The translations under genes were made by a program, and so were the position numbers. Positions 55,078 through 64,000 of a DNA stretch of 64,000 nucleotides are shown piece after piece. The stretch is taken from positions 13,824,001-13,888,000 of the forward strand of contig JAVHKY010000013.1 in NCBI GenBank assembly GCA_035079385.1, read 5' to 3'. This stretch comes from Aspidiotus rigidus. Taxonomy: Eukaryota; Arthropoda; Insecta; Hemiptera; Diaspididae. Within the stretch, counting starts at the first letter, position 1; each line of letters starts with the position of its first letter. The notes beneath the pieces were generated by a model. The model ran no database searches. It was not told the DNA's origin and saw only the letters and a list, made by a program, of their open reading frames with translations.

Positions 55078-56512
55078 ATGGTATCAGTCAAGCTTTATGC
55101 ATTCTTCTTCCTGCTCATAGCGAGCTTTTTGACTACAAGTGTCATCGCACAGTAAGTACGCGCATAATTATATTATTAACATTAAAGTAGAAAATAAAAC
55201 CATGAAACATTTTAGTAAATGAATATTTCTGGGTGTGAAATACGTATGCTCGAAAGGAATGGGATTGAAAAAACTGCACAGGCCAAGGTGAAACCAATGT
55301 ACTTCGCAGAGGATTGAATGGTAATCGTTAAGTATTGTAGATGCAGAAAAGGGAGGGGCGTAGGGTGTGGGTATCTTTTTTGTAACCTTACCATGACTAA
55401 AAATAAAAATAAGATGTGCCGCAAACCATGACTGTTCTCTTGGCCGAAAATTGAAGTCCATGGTGAGATGACCATTAAGAGATTTTTTTCTAGGATTAAT
55501 TGCAATAGTCTTGCTGCTCGGGATTAGAAGGGAGATGCCTAAAGTCATCCGCAAAAAGTGGTTTGAAACTCTTCTTTAGGTCATTTATAGCAGAGGAACA
55601 TTTCATACTTCTCCTTGGGAGATACCGTTTTTGATGGTTTATCAGTCTCGAATTTTAAACGTTAAAGGCCTTTCGTAAAAAAAAGGATTGGAAGAGTTTG
55701 GGTGAATTGCCTCATTATAAAATTTGAAGATGTAGCGACCCCAGACAAGGGGAAACACTTCAAAGAGATAGAAGAAAAAAGATAGTATTTACTCAAAGTA
55801 GTCGTTAGTTGAATATCTTTTTGAACAGTTCGCCAAGGACAGAAATCAGGGCGATAAGTTGGTAAGATGCCAGCCGAGAGGAATCTCCAGTAAAAGGATG
55901 ATGACTAATTTCCAGATCGAAGGATAAAGGCTGTGTTGAAGAATGGTCTTCAATAAGGAGAGGAGGTAATCGAAAGAGTTGAAGTGGAGATTTTTTAGCA
56001 TGGAGGCGTGGATGTCGTTAATACCAGAGGCTGCGTGTCCAAGATTTTTGTGGAGGCCGATATGCAGTTCAGATGAGGATTTGAAGAGGTTGTGAGCAGA
56101 GGTCGGGTCAGCGAAATCAAAAGTGATGTGAATGATAGAGGTGATTCATATCAATCACATCTTTTCCTGTTTCTATTTACAATTTCTTTGCGGAAAATGA
56201 GCCCTCTTAAACATCGTAGATTATTTTCTGACTTTATAGTCTGGGAAGAGCTCACCTACTTTCTTCTAATCAACCCCCATCAAAGTTAGTTTTCTCAATA
56301 AATTAGATTGTGAATTTAAACTCTATGAAAAATTAACCAAAAAAATCGAGTGGGCGCAGGCAGATACTCCTAATACTTATTTATGATAGACCATTGGGAT
56401 ACAACGATTGATTTCTCTCCGATTTTTCAGAACGGATGGAGCAGACACGGCACATGTTAAACGTAGAAAATTGGATGAACTCGGAAGTTACGCTTCTAGG
56501 GGGGACCAGTAG
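55078..56512 (+). CDS. Short secreted peptide, array copy E
   Basis: Coding exons 55078-55151 and 56431-56512 encode 51 residues. The signal peptide reads MVSVKLYAFFFLLIASF, then TTSVIAQ. The mature part is TDGADTAHVKRRKLDELGSY, then ASRGDQ and TAG, and the exon runs 37 nt further to CTAG|GTAATT. Compared with D, exon 1 shows both synonymous (TAC/TAT, CTA/CTG, ATT/ATC) and amino-acid changes. Exon 2 differs from B at about four residues, while KRRKLDE is unchanged. All parts of the gene model (exon 0, pre-exon-1 block, exon 3 ORF, last exon) are present, so this is the best candidate for an active locus. Not recognised by family; secretion is supported, nuclear targeting is inferred. Confidence 0.65.
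55230..56110 (-). pseudogene. LINE reverse-transcriptase remnant in intron 1 of gene E
   Basis: The reverse strand carries pieces with PSSKTIAINPRK (55530-55470) and, at 55910-55800, a WKL.II..L..GW.LTNLSP.FLS-LANCSK pattern recalling the YRPISLLSVLGKLFEKI block of Jockey/I reverse transcriptases. Multiple frameshifts and deletions are present. The same insertion, shortened, lies in intron 1 of D and B, so it predates these duplications. Confidence 0.5.
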
Positions 56513-56600
56513 CAAGAAATTATTCGAATATTTGTCGGGCTCTGCCTAGGTAATTAACAACGAAAAAATTCACAATTTTGAGAATAGAGAGCGATTGAAT

Positions 56601-56740
56601 TGATAGACGGTTATGCGAACCGAATTTTCCCTTAATGAAAGCGTCAAATGGGTCAGGAAGATCCTCTGTGCCAATAATCAGCCTAATCACGATATGTCCT
56701 CAATGGCTAAGCGGCTTTACAGAAACGCGAGAAAAGTGAA
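56601..56740 (+). CDS. Exon-3-like conserved small ORF of copy E
   Basis: After the acceptor-like ATTGATAG, ATG at 56613 starts MRTEFSLNESVKWVRKILCA, then NNQPNHDMSS and KRLYRNARKV. It is nearly identical to B and C. The frame stays open to 56894, but the extension is not shared with B. Expressed only if an isoform bypasses the exon 2 stop or initiates here. Confidence 0.36.
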
Positions 56741-56754
56741 TCTTATTCATAGAG

Positions 56755-57560
56755 AAAATGAAAATATGAAATTTTTTTTTTATTGGGTCCATTCCTGCGA
56801 CTGCCAAAAACCAAGAATTTATCAATCTTCTGTAATTTTTGTTTTACTTTTCTTGAATTCCTTTGGCTGCGAGAGCCGCCTGGAATACGAATAAGGATTA
56901 AGGTTATTCAAGCCTGTCCTGATTGAGTGATGAAGATTGTGCGTCATGAGACAATGTTTTGAACAAAAAAATCGTTCTTCTTGAGAACATACGTGCAGGC
57001 AAAGCCTATGTATAATAAACAATTGTAACTATTTCACCCTGTATGATAAAAATGTATGTGTTCTCTTTTTTATATGCACATAAACTTGCAAGCAGCTCTT
57101 CCCCTCCCCCCTTAGAATTTTATTGAAAACCATTTTTTTTATACATATGTAACCAAATTATTTGTGAAGTCTGTCAATAGCTGTCTTCATTTGACTTACT
57201 ACGAATCCAAGATTGTATTTTTTCACTTACTACGTATGTTTGACCAATTTGAACTGAGCAACACAGCTGCAAGAAAAAATCATTTAAACGTCTTTTCAAC
57301 TTAGGTCCGGGTACCGTACAAAAAACCTCAACCTCAATTCTTCTCTCTTTTTAACGCTATTATGACGCGTAATTTGAATTGTCTTCAATGTACCTCATTG
57401 GTAGTATGATCCCACTATATGCACAAAATAAATTGTGCTCTATTTCCGAAAAGGCCAAATTACCTTTCATGTTTATGAATTTTGACTTTTGAGCTATGAA
57501 TAAAAGGATACATGAAAAACACGAGAGATCAGTTGCTTGATTTTACAGGGCATGTTCACT
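56755..57560 (+). repeat. Downstream block, near-identical to 28310-29130
   Basis: Only scattered single-base differences from the C copy over about 800 bp. Noncoding by my reading. Confidence 0.65.
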
Positions 57561-57561
57561 A

Positions 57562-58644
57562 GTAATGAGATTAATACATTTTTTTTGGTGGGAGACCCGT
57601 AATCCGTTTAGTTACTGGGGGTCCTCAGAGGAATTCTTTCCGCGTACGCATAACGCTGGGACTTGGAAAAATTCGTGTCCTTCTATGGGCTAGTAAGGGA
57701 CTTGGAAAAATTCCGGGCTCCTCTATACCGCTCTATTGGCTAGTATAGTGACTTAGAAAAATTTCGAGCTCTTCTACGCCACTTTGAAAATTTTTTGCGG
57801 CTCCTTTATAGTCATCTGTGGAACTTAGAAACGCGAGACCCACCATCCTTTTAGTTACTGGGGGCCCTCAGAGGAATTCTGTCCGCGTACGCATAACGCT
57901 GTGGGGTGTAACGCTGGCGGGACTTGGAAAAATTCGTGCTCTTCTATGGGCTAGTATAGGGATTTGGAAAAATTCCGGGCTCTTCTATACTTATCTTATA
58001 CCCCTATATGGGCTAGTATAGGGACTTACAGAGTTCCGGGTTCTTCTATACCCCTTTAATGGCTAGTATAGTGACTTAAAAAAATTTCTTGTTCTTCTAT
58101 GTGACTTAGAAAAATTTTCGTGGCTCCTGTATAGTCATCTGTGGAACTAATGGCACTTGGAATAATTCCTGTCTCCTTCAATGTCGTCTATGGCACTTAA
58201 AAAAATTCCTGGCTCCTCTTTGGCCGTTTATGGGATTTGGAAAAATTAGTGATTTTCTTGACTCTTATCGCTAAGACTTGTAGGAATTCTCGGAAATTCG
58301 TGACCTTTTTGTTTTACGGAACTCGGTTCATTTGACCTAACAAAATTTTACGTCAAAAATGTTGAGAACTATGATTTGACAACAGTCAAGCAAAAGCCAT
58401 TAATCGTTAAAGCAGCAGAAGCAGCCAGAAATTCTTGATCGTTCTACAGCCCTCAATGGGACTCGGTAAATGTGATCTTTATCCCCTTCATATTATTTAT
58501 ATATTCCTTTCATATTTCCCGCAAACGCGCAAAACCATGAGTCGCGGGTCTCCCGCAACTCTTGCTCCCTGAGCAAGAGCCTGTAAGTTTTTTTTTTTTT
58601 TTTTTTTCAATCCAGGTTTTGCAAAATTGTATTAATCTCATTAC
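57562..58644. repeat. TIR-bounded element with internal tandem repeats
   Basis: The ends GTAATGAGATTAATACA and TGTATTAATCTCATTAC are exact inverted repeats. The interior holds about a dozen degenerate units of 50-60 bp (GACTTGGAAAAATTCCGGGC, TCTTCTATGGGCTAGTATAG), preceded by GGTGGGAGACCCG and closed by CGGGTCTCCCGC plus a CTTGCTCCCTGAGCAAG hairpin. It interrupts the downstream half of gene E. Confidence 0.6.
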
Positions 58645-58918
58645 ATGAAAAACATTCAAATTTGTAGTGTATCTCAAAGGAGGGCGACTTGGAGGAATTT
58701 TCAATCTTGAGATTGAAGGTGAGTGACTTGGAAAGACTTAGCTTAATAATACAATTTATCGAGGAAAGCATAGAATCTACCCCTACAGAACACAGCACTT
58801 GCAACAGCCACAATTGCACGATAGTATTTACTTAATATTTTGAAGAAAAATTACTTGCAAGAAGAATTTCAATATTTTTTTATGATCAGTATTAATTTTC
58901 TCCTCTTTGCTATTTTAG

Positions 58919-59200
58919 CTACCTACACCAAGATGTCGACAGATATCCTATTCGACCAATCTATTTATTATGGTGAAAAAATTAGTTTTATTATTATTAA
59001 TTCAATTGTTATTGTCAAGAATAAAGAATAAAAAAATGAGATATCAAGCTATGTAGAAACAGAAAAAAATTACCATTTAAAATTGTAATTGAATTGAATG
59101 AAATTTTGGTTTTAACATTACATTTCTTTTAATTGATAGTACATGATGAGTTTCTTAAAATAAAGAAATTTATTTAAAAACTTGCTTCCTATTTTTATTT
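58919..59200 (+). other. Last (3' UTR) exon of gene E
   Basis: TTTGCTATTTTAG|CTACCTACACCAAGATGTCG with AATAAAGAAATTT at 59159. A 32-codon frame MSTDILFDQSIYYGEKIS is open. It shares its start with B and D but not A. Confidence 0.5.
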
Positions 59201-59229
59201 CTCTGCATGGGAATATTTTATTATTTCTC

Positions 59230-60430
59230 CTGGAATCTTGTTTTTGTACAAGGAAAGAATATAACTGAAGCTAATTTTTCAAGTTTCAAAAGAACATAAT
59301 ACCTACCAATGAGAGTAGTCAAAAATATTTTTTGAAGAACTGTGCTATTGATGAGACTGCATTCAAACTTAACACAGGTCATTCTGACCTACATAAAGAA
59401 ACTGTCTAGAAATTTCAAGGAAAGCCAGCTAGCTTTATTAAAAATTTAATTTTGATTTGTTTTCTGGTTTAGAAAATTAATTAGTGTTTACTGTTGAAAC
59501 TCTTACAATTTTTGTTTTCAAGCTTCTGTAGCACACATTGTAAAGCAAAAAAAAAAAAAAAAAAACAACTTTTTTCTAGAAGGGGTGGGGCTCTTGCCTT
59601 GGCATGCTACTACAAACATAAAAAAAAGTTTCCCAGCAAAAGGTACATAGGACGTCACTACTCTTTTACATTTTCTGTACCACCTACAATTGCATAGCAT
59701 TTTTGGAGCTCTTTCTTTGGCAGGTCAAGAACCCCTATGCTCTGCCGAAAAAAAAAAAAAAACTCAGTTAGCATGCTTCTCAGTATTCAGGTCTCTTGAG
59801 TTTTCTTTTCTTATTACCTATTATAATATACCCAATGGAAAATGATTTTTTAATTTTTTTCAAAAGATCTAGAGCTTTTTCTCTTACCAAGATGTAGAGC
59901 TTAAGAAATTGAAATTTTTTTTCTATTATATCAAGTTCTGGAACCTATGAGAAATTTGGTTCCTCTCTGCTTGTCAAAAAATCCCTGCAGATAATCATAG
60001 TATAAGTGCCCTCAGCCAAAATAATGATAGACAACAGAATAAATTGAGATTTACTTGATCAACCAGATAATGAAAAGAAGAAACTTTTTCAAAGACTGTG
60101 CAAAAATTTGAAAAATGTCATGCAAAAATAACACTTACCAAGACTGCACAGAAATTCTAAAAATGCTAAGCAAAAATAAAATCTAAGGTGACACATAGTA
60201 TGTATCTTGAGTTGTGACGTCACAACAGACCGTTTGGTAGGAAACTTTTTTTTCTTTCTTTCTTTGTGGATGCAAAAGGGCTCTTGGTTTGCCACAACAA
60301 TAGCCTCAAAGATAGAAAATAAGAAAATTTCCTACCAAACTACCAAAAAGTACGTTGTGACATCATCCCTTAGTAGCCCATCACACTAACAAAACCACTA
60401 TTGTATTGCTAAATATAATCTAAACAACAT
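59230..60430. other. Spacer with intron 0-type repeats
   Basis: 59870-60180 matches 33240-33620 and 53560-53930. TGACGTCA lies at 60215, inside a GTAGGAAAC..GTTTCCTAC-type foldback (60237-60335). A tract at 59548. No gene seen. Confidence 0.5.
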
Positions 60431-60432
60431 AC

Positions 60433-60960
60433 TTGAGGCTAGCGTTTGGTACTTTTAGAACCAGTCCAGGACTGAGATTCTGTGCCAAAGCAGGTGAACC
60501 TCCTCTCTCATTTTACCAATCTATCCTCACTGCTAATTTTTGTATGTCTTTATTTTCCCTCAATCCTTTACACCATTTTATTATCTCTTGCATCACTTGT
60601 CCTTTACTAATCACCTGAAGAGACATATTCAAACGCATCTAGAAATCCCTCTCACACATAAACTCAAACTTAATTCCCTTTAGTACTTATCACAAGAATA
60701 ACAACCCCCCCCCCCATAGGCATTTCTGCAACCTAACATCTGCCTTGACCTTACAGAAGTATGGAAAATAAACAAAGCATATTATGGAATTATTAAACAA
60801 ATTCCCTGACCACATCTTATGTCTAACAGATGGATCAAAATACATAAACAAATTACAGCTTGTTGAATACATAATTCCAATCCAATTTACTCAGCCAAAT
60901 TAATAGCCATATTACCATAGTTCTCCCAAATTTCTCAACTTGTACCAATTTGTTCCTCTA
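60433..60960 (+). pseudogene. LINE remnant: reverse-transcriptase end and RNase H start
   Basis: The forward frame reads MRLAFGTFRTSPGLRFCAKA, then GEPPLS and ILTANFC, typical of the region after the RT of I/Jockey LINEs. Near 60805-60860 another frame gives PDHILCLTDGSKYINK, the start of RNase H. The sequence in between is broken by stops. Confidence 0.6.
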
Positions 60961-60980
60961 AGTTAGGGCCTGACATAATG

Positions 60981-61163
60981 AGAACAACAAATACTACAGA
61001 ATGAGTAAATAAAAGAAAAAAGTTGCAAAAGCCGCAGAAATGGAACAATACAAAGTACCGCAAGAACTTTTGGCTAAAAAGTCATCAATGGGCGGAGAAT
61101 AGAAAGCGGCGGCTTTTGCACCTTTCTTCTTTCATTTACTCATTCTGTAGTATTTGTTGTTCT
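60981..61163. mobile_element. 183-bp hairpin MITE
   Basis: Arms AGAACAACAAATACTACAGA (60981) and TCTGTAGTATTTGTTGTTCT (ending 61163) are exact over more than 20 bp and continue imperfectly through TGCAAAAGCCGC. No clear target duplication. Confidence 0.75.
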
Positions 61164-61169
61164 AATTGC

Positions 61170-62740
61170 TCAACTTGATCCGCATAAAAACTATCTACTC
61201 TAGGAGGGAAGTATAGAGTCCAGATGAAGATATTGGCAGAGAAGTTTAAGAGGGGCGTATTGCTATGTTTGAATGGGGAAGATCGGGAAGTTTGGATATT
61301 AAGTGTATGGCGTATGGTTTATGCTTAAGAGTTTTATTTGGTATGAAAGTAGGGAGTGCTAGAGAAGGATTGTAGAGCTGGAATGGGAGTGGTTGGGAAG
61401 ACCCTGACAGCGAGTCTTAGGCTTTCATCTGAACTGGTTACAGTACTTTTAAAAGAAGTAATTTTGAACAAATCAAATTAAAGCAGGGTAATGTACTCAA
61501 AAGGGAGTAGCGAGAACATAATATTAGTTCAATTATGTTTCATGTCTATCGTATGGTAGTATGTTTGTCTTTGCCGGTTACTTTTGTAATTGCTCTGCTC
61601 ATTTGCCCTCAATCTTGGTCTTGTCTAAGTCTAGTATAATAAACGTCGAGATACTTAGCCCCCAGAGACCCAACGCTCCGCTTGTTTGTCCCCAATTTTG
61701 GACCTTTAGTGTACAGTATGGTACTGTATGTTGAGCTACTTGGCTCTCAGGGCTCACCCGCACTGCTCGTTTGCCTCCAATCTTGGTCTGATGAAGAGTA
61801 TTAGGATGGAGTTTGCTTGCAAGGAGTTGATAACAGCGTGAATACTACTCATGAGTGGATCAGAAGAAGAGTGGCAGGAGACAACGTTAGGTAATGCCAG
61901 GGAATTAAAGAAGATCGAGAATGGATCAAAGGCAGAAGAGGTAAACAGGATGGTGAGGATGTAAGTCTTATCAAGAGATAAGATTTAAGCGCAGAGCTTA
62001 ATTTCTGGCTAAGGTAAAAAGTCACATGTTTTTTACGCAGCTGCATTTTTTTTTCAGATTACCGGGGCGCGGCAACTCCGGGCTAAGAACGAAATTCTCT
62101 CTTGCGCTCTTCTCGTCAGGTCTGTTCATACATGATGTTTTAATCTCGAGATTCTTTCGAGCTCGAATTTTATTTAATGAATCTGCTTTTTGGTCGAGAT
62201 GAAAGGACCGGGAAAGAATGGTTAGATATGTAGAGAGAACACCGATACAAAGAGTTTTCAGCAGTGCAGAGTATACCAGGTGTGCAGAGTGTGTAGTTGC
62301 ACAGGGCGACAAATTTTTGGAGGCGGTAAATTTTTCATTTTTTTCTATCGCGAGCAAAAACTTTTTTCATTTGGGGCGGCATAAAAAATTTTGCACACGG
62401 CGGCAGCATACCTTAATCCGGCACTGGTTTTCAGCAATTATAAGATCTTTGATGTTTTTTTTTTTTTTTTTTTTTTTTTTTGCATCGAATGAATATTTTA
62501 AAAATTTATTTAAACTAATAATTTCTTCGAATCATTTCTTGTACTTCGACCTTGAAGGCAACAATAATTTGGCAAAATAAGCTTCTCAAACAACTCCAAC
62601 GGACAAAATTGTACTTGGAAAAAAAGATGTGCATTCACGTTATCTAAAAAATTTTAAATTCACTGAATGTTAAAAATTTTTCACATTAATGATTATAATT
62701 TGATCAAAGATGCAGGATCTTAGTGTATTTCAGATGATCA
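61170..62740. other. Spacer, partly paralogous to 29140-29830
   Basis: 61800-62470 aligns with 29150-29620 (GTTTGCTTG(G/C)AAGGAG, GAATGGATCAAAGG, CTTGCGCTCTT). 62270-62420 is extra relative to C. T tract at 62456-62481. No gene supported. Confidence 0.5.
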
Positions 62741-64000
62741 TATTTCTCCTTTAATTTTGAGAGTCATAATTATAACCAAATTCTTCTAAATAATATTGAA
62801 GAGAATTCTTAGAAAATTATCTAATGTTATTATAGCACATTTTGTATCTGACTATATTTCGTGCCTGTTATCTTTGATTTTGTTTTGGCTCTTTGTTCGA
62901 CACCAGGTCCAATTTATTACGATAAGTATATCGCATAGTCTCGCCGTGAATCCGATTCAAAGTTCATGTCTCAAGGTGTTGTATGATTTTCGAAAGAATG
63001 AAATGAAACAATTCTGTAAATAACGAGACGATATTGTGCGTTATCGTGATCATATAACCCCCCCCCCTCAATCGCTCGTCTTCAAAAAGTAGGACAAATA
63101 TTGTAGACACCCCAGTAATTTTGAACAAGAAGAAAGTTATTATGAGCGAAAGAACCTTGAAAGAAAAGAAATTTTCCAACATATCAGGTGCAAAACTATC
63201 AAAAATACGAGTATAGCGTGTTTATTTTAGACGAAAAGCAAGCGACAATTATTATGAACATTTCTCAAAACATGTTTTTTCGTGACCTACTTTTTGAAAA
63301 CATAGGAAAATGTACTCATAGCTATAAAAGTGACGATTATTCACGACAAGCAGTATCAAGGACTGAAAAACGACTTTAGTGGGCTTAGAAACGACCAGTA
63401 ATGCAGTCGAAGGAGATTTTCAAGGGCGTCATGTCGTTTGTAAGACAGTTTTCATGTTCATAAAGGTGCCTTTTTCCAGCCTCGATTTAGAGAGTCTTGA
63501 CTTGGTTTATTAATGGGAAAATTCGTAACAGCGAAAGAATTTTTTCGTTTTTCCAAATACAAAAAATAAAATCGAACAAATCATGAATTTTCCAAATGAT
63601 CAAAGAGACAATACACAGCTTGATCTAAACTAATAAAAGCTCAGAACTGAAATTCGCAAAAAGTCTACTGGACAAAAGTGCAAAAAAGAAAATTAGTAAA
63701 TAAGAACCGCAACAACTGAGTCTAGTGGAGAACTTATTATCTCATTCTTTTCAGTAACAAAACCTTTCCTCTGTATAATTTGTCTGTATCTCAATGACGT
63801 CACGAACCGAATGTAGACAACCTTTTTCCTTGCATAAATCTTGAAGCCAAACTCCTTATTCTCTCTGTTGCAGTCGGAGCTCGAAATTTTTCAAGTTCCT
63901 TCTCTTTAAGGATTCAGACTGAAAGATTTTCCAAGTTTTAAAAGGGAACCTTTTCTATGGGGGGGGTTACTTGAGAAATTCGCCGTTCGACTCTCGAGCT
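62740..64000 (+). repeat. Segment X copy 4, cut by the window end
   Basis: Runs parallel to 30100-31380 and ends in GCCGTTCGACTCTCGAGCT. In the C unit, exon 0 begins about 260 bp after this point. Confidence 0.65.

Noticed and set aside
28389..57022. Identical 66-codon antisense ORF in copies C and E (28389-28589, 56822-57022)
   Set aside because: The whole surrounding block is near-identical, so identity reflects recent duplication and not coding constraint; the B paralogue does not keep it.
30137..63023. Similar hydrophobic ORFs in segment X (30137-30355 and 62796-63023)
   Set aside because: They start at TTG, contain frame-changing indels between copies and are disrupted in the 11060 copy.

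Overview
This is eukaryotic, AT-rich genomic DNA, almost certainly from an insect. Short genes are split by introns, noncoding first exons carry an arthropod-type initiator (TCAGT), and the window is full of insect-style transposons (Copia, Jockey/I-like LINEs, hAT-type MITEs, foldback elements). A sap-feeding hemipteran is my guess, but nothing here proves the order. I saw no rRNA, tRNA, CRISPR array or bacterial operon.

The window is built from a dispersed tandem array of one gene family, which I assembled from paralogue comparison. Four copies look complete: A (27-4300), B (14211-21240), D (35298-49790) and E (52575-59200). Copy C (25890-29130) lacks its first coding exon. The inferred model is a noncoding exon 0 with an initiator and a GT donor, a 1.4-2.7 kb intron, exon 1 (ATG plus a 25-26 residue signal peptide ending in Ala-Gln), an intron of 0.7-2.4 kb, and exon 2 with the whole mature peptide and the stop codon. 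A conserved exon-3-like ORF and a 3' UTR exon with AATAAA follow. Products are 45-52 residues. Mature peptides are acidic at the front and carry KRRKLDE (B-E) or PKKQK (A), which resemble nuclear localisation signals. I do not recognise the family. Secreted peptides that enter nuclei, for example salivary effectors, are a working hypothesis.

Between the genes, large blocks recur in the same order: a minisatellite of about 45 bp, a roughly 1.2 kb spacer repeat (segment X), a downstream block (segment R), TGACGTCA-bearing repeats and LINE fragments. The window ends inside a segment X copy, so the array probably continues.

Copy D is split by a 10.3 kb insertion with terminal inverted repeats (39126-49458). 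It holds a young Copia element (40786-46281, 5-bp target duplication, LTRs differing by one indel, reading frames broken), several hAT-like MITEs with 8-bp duplications, and long hairpins. Other notable items are a Jockey-like LINE with a paralogous empty site (12217-13759), a 1.4 kb foldback element (9390-10810), an unidentified 1.7 kb insertion (26091-27825) and a 47-residue SAP-domain ORF (51154-51297).
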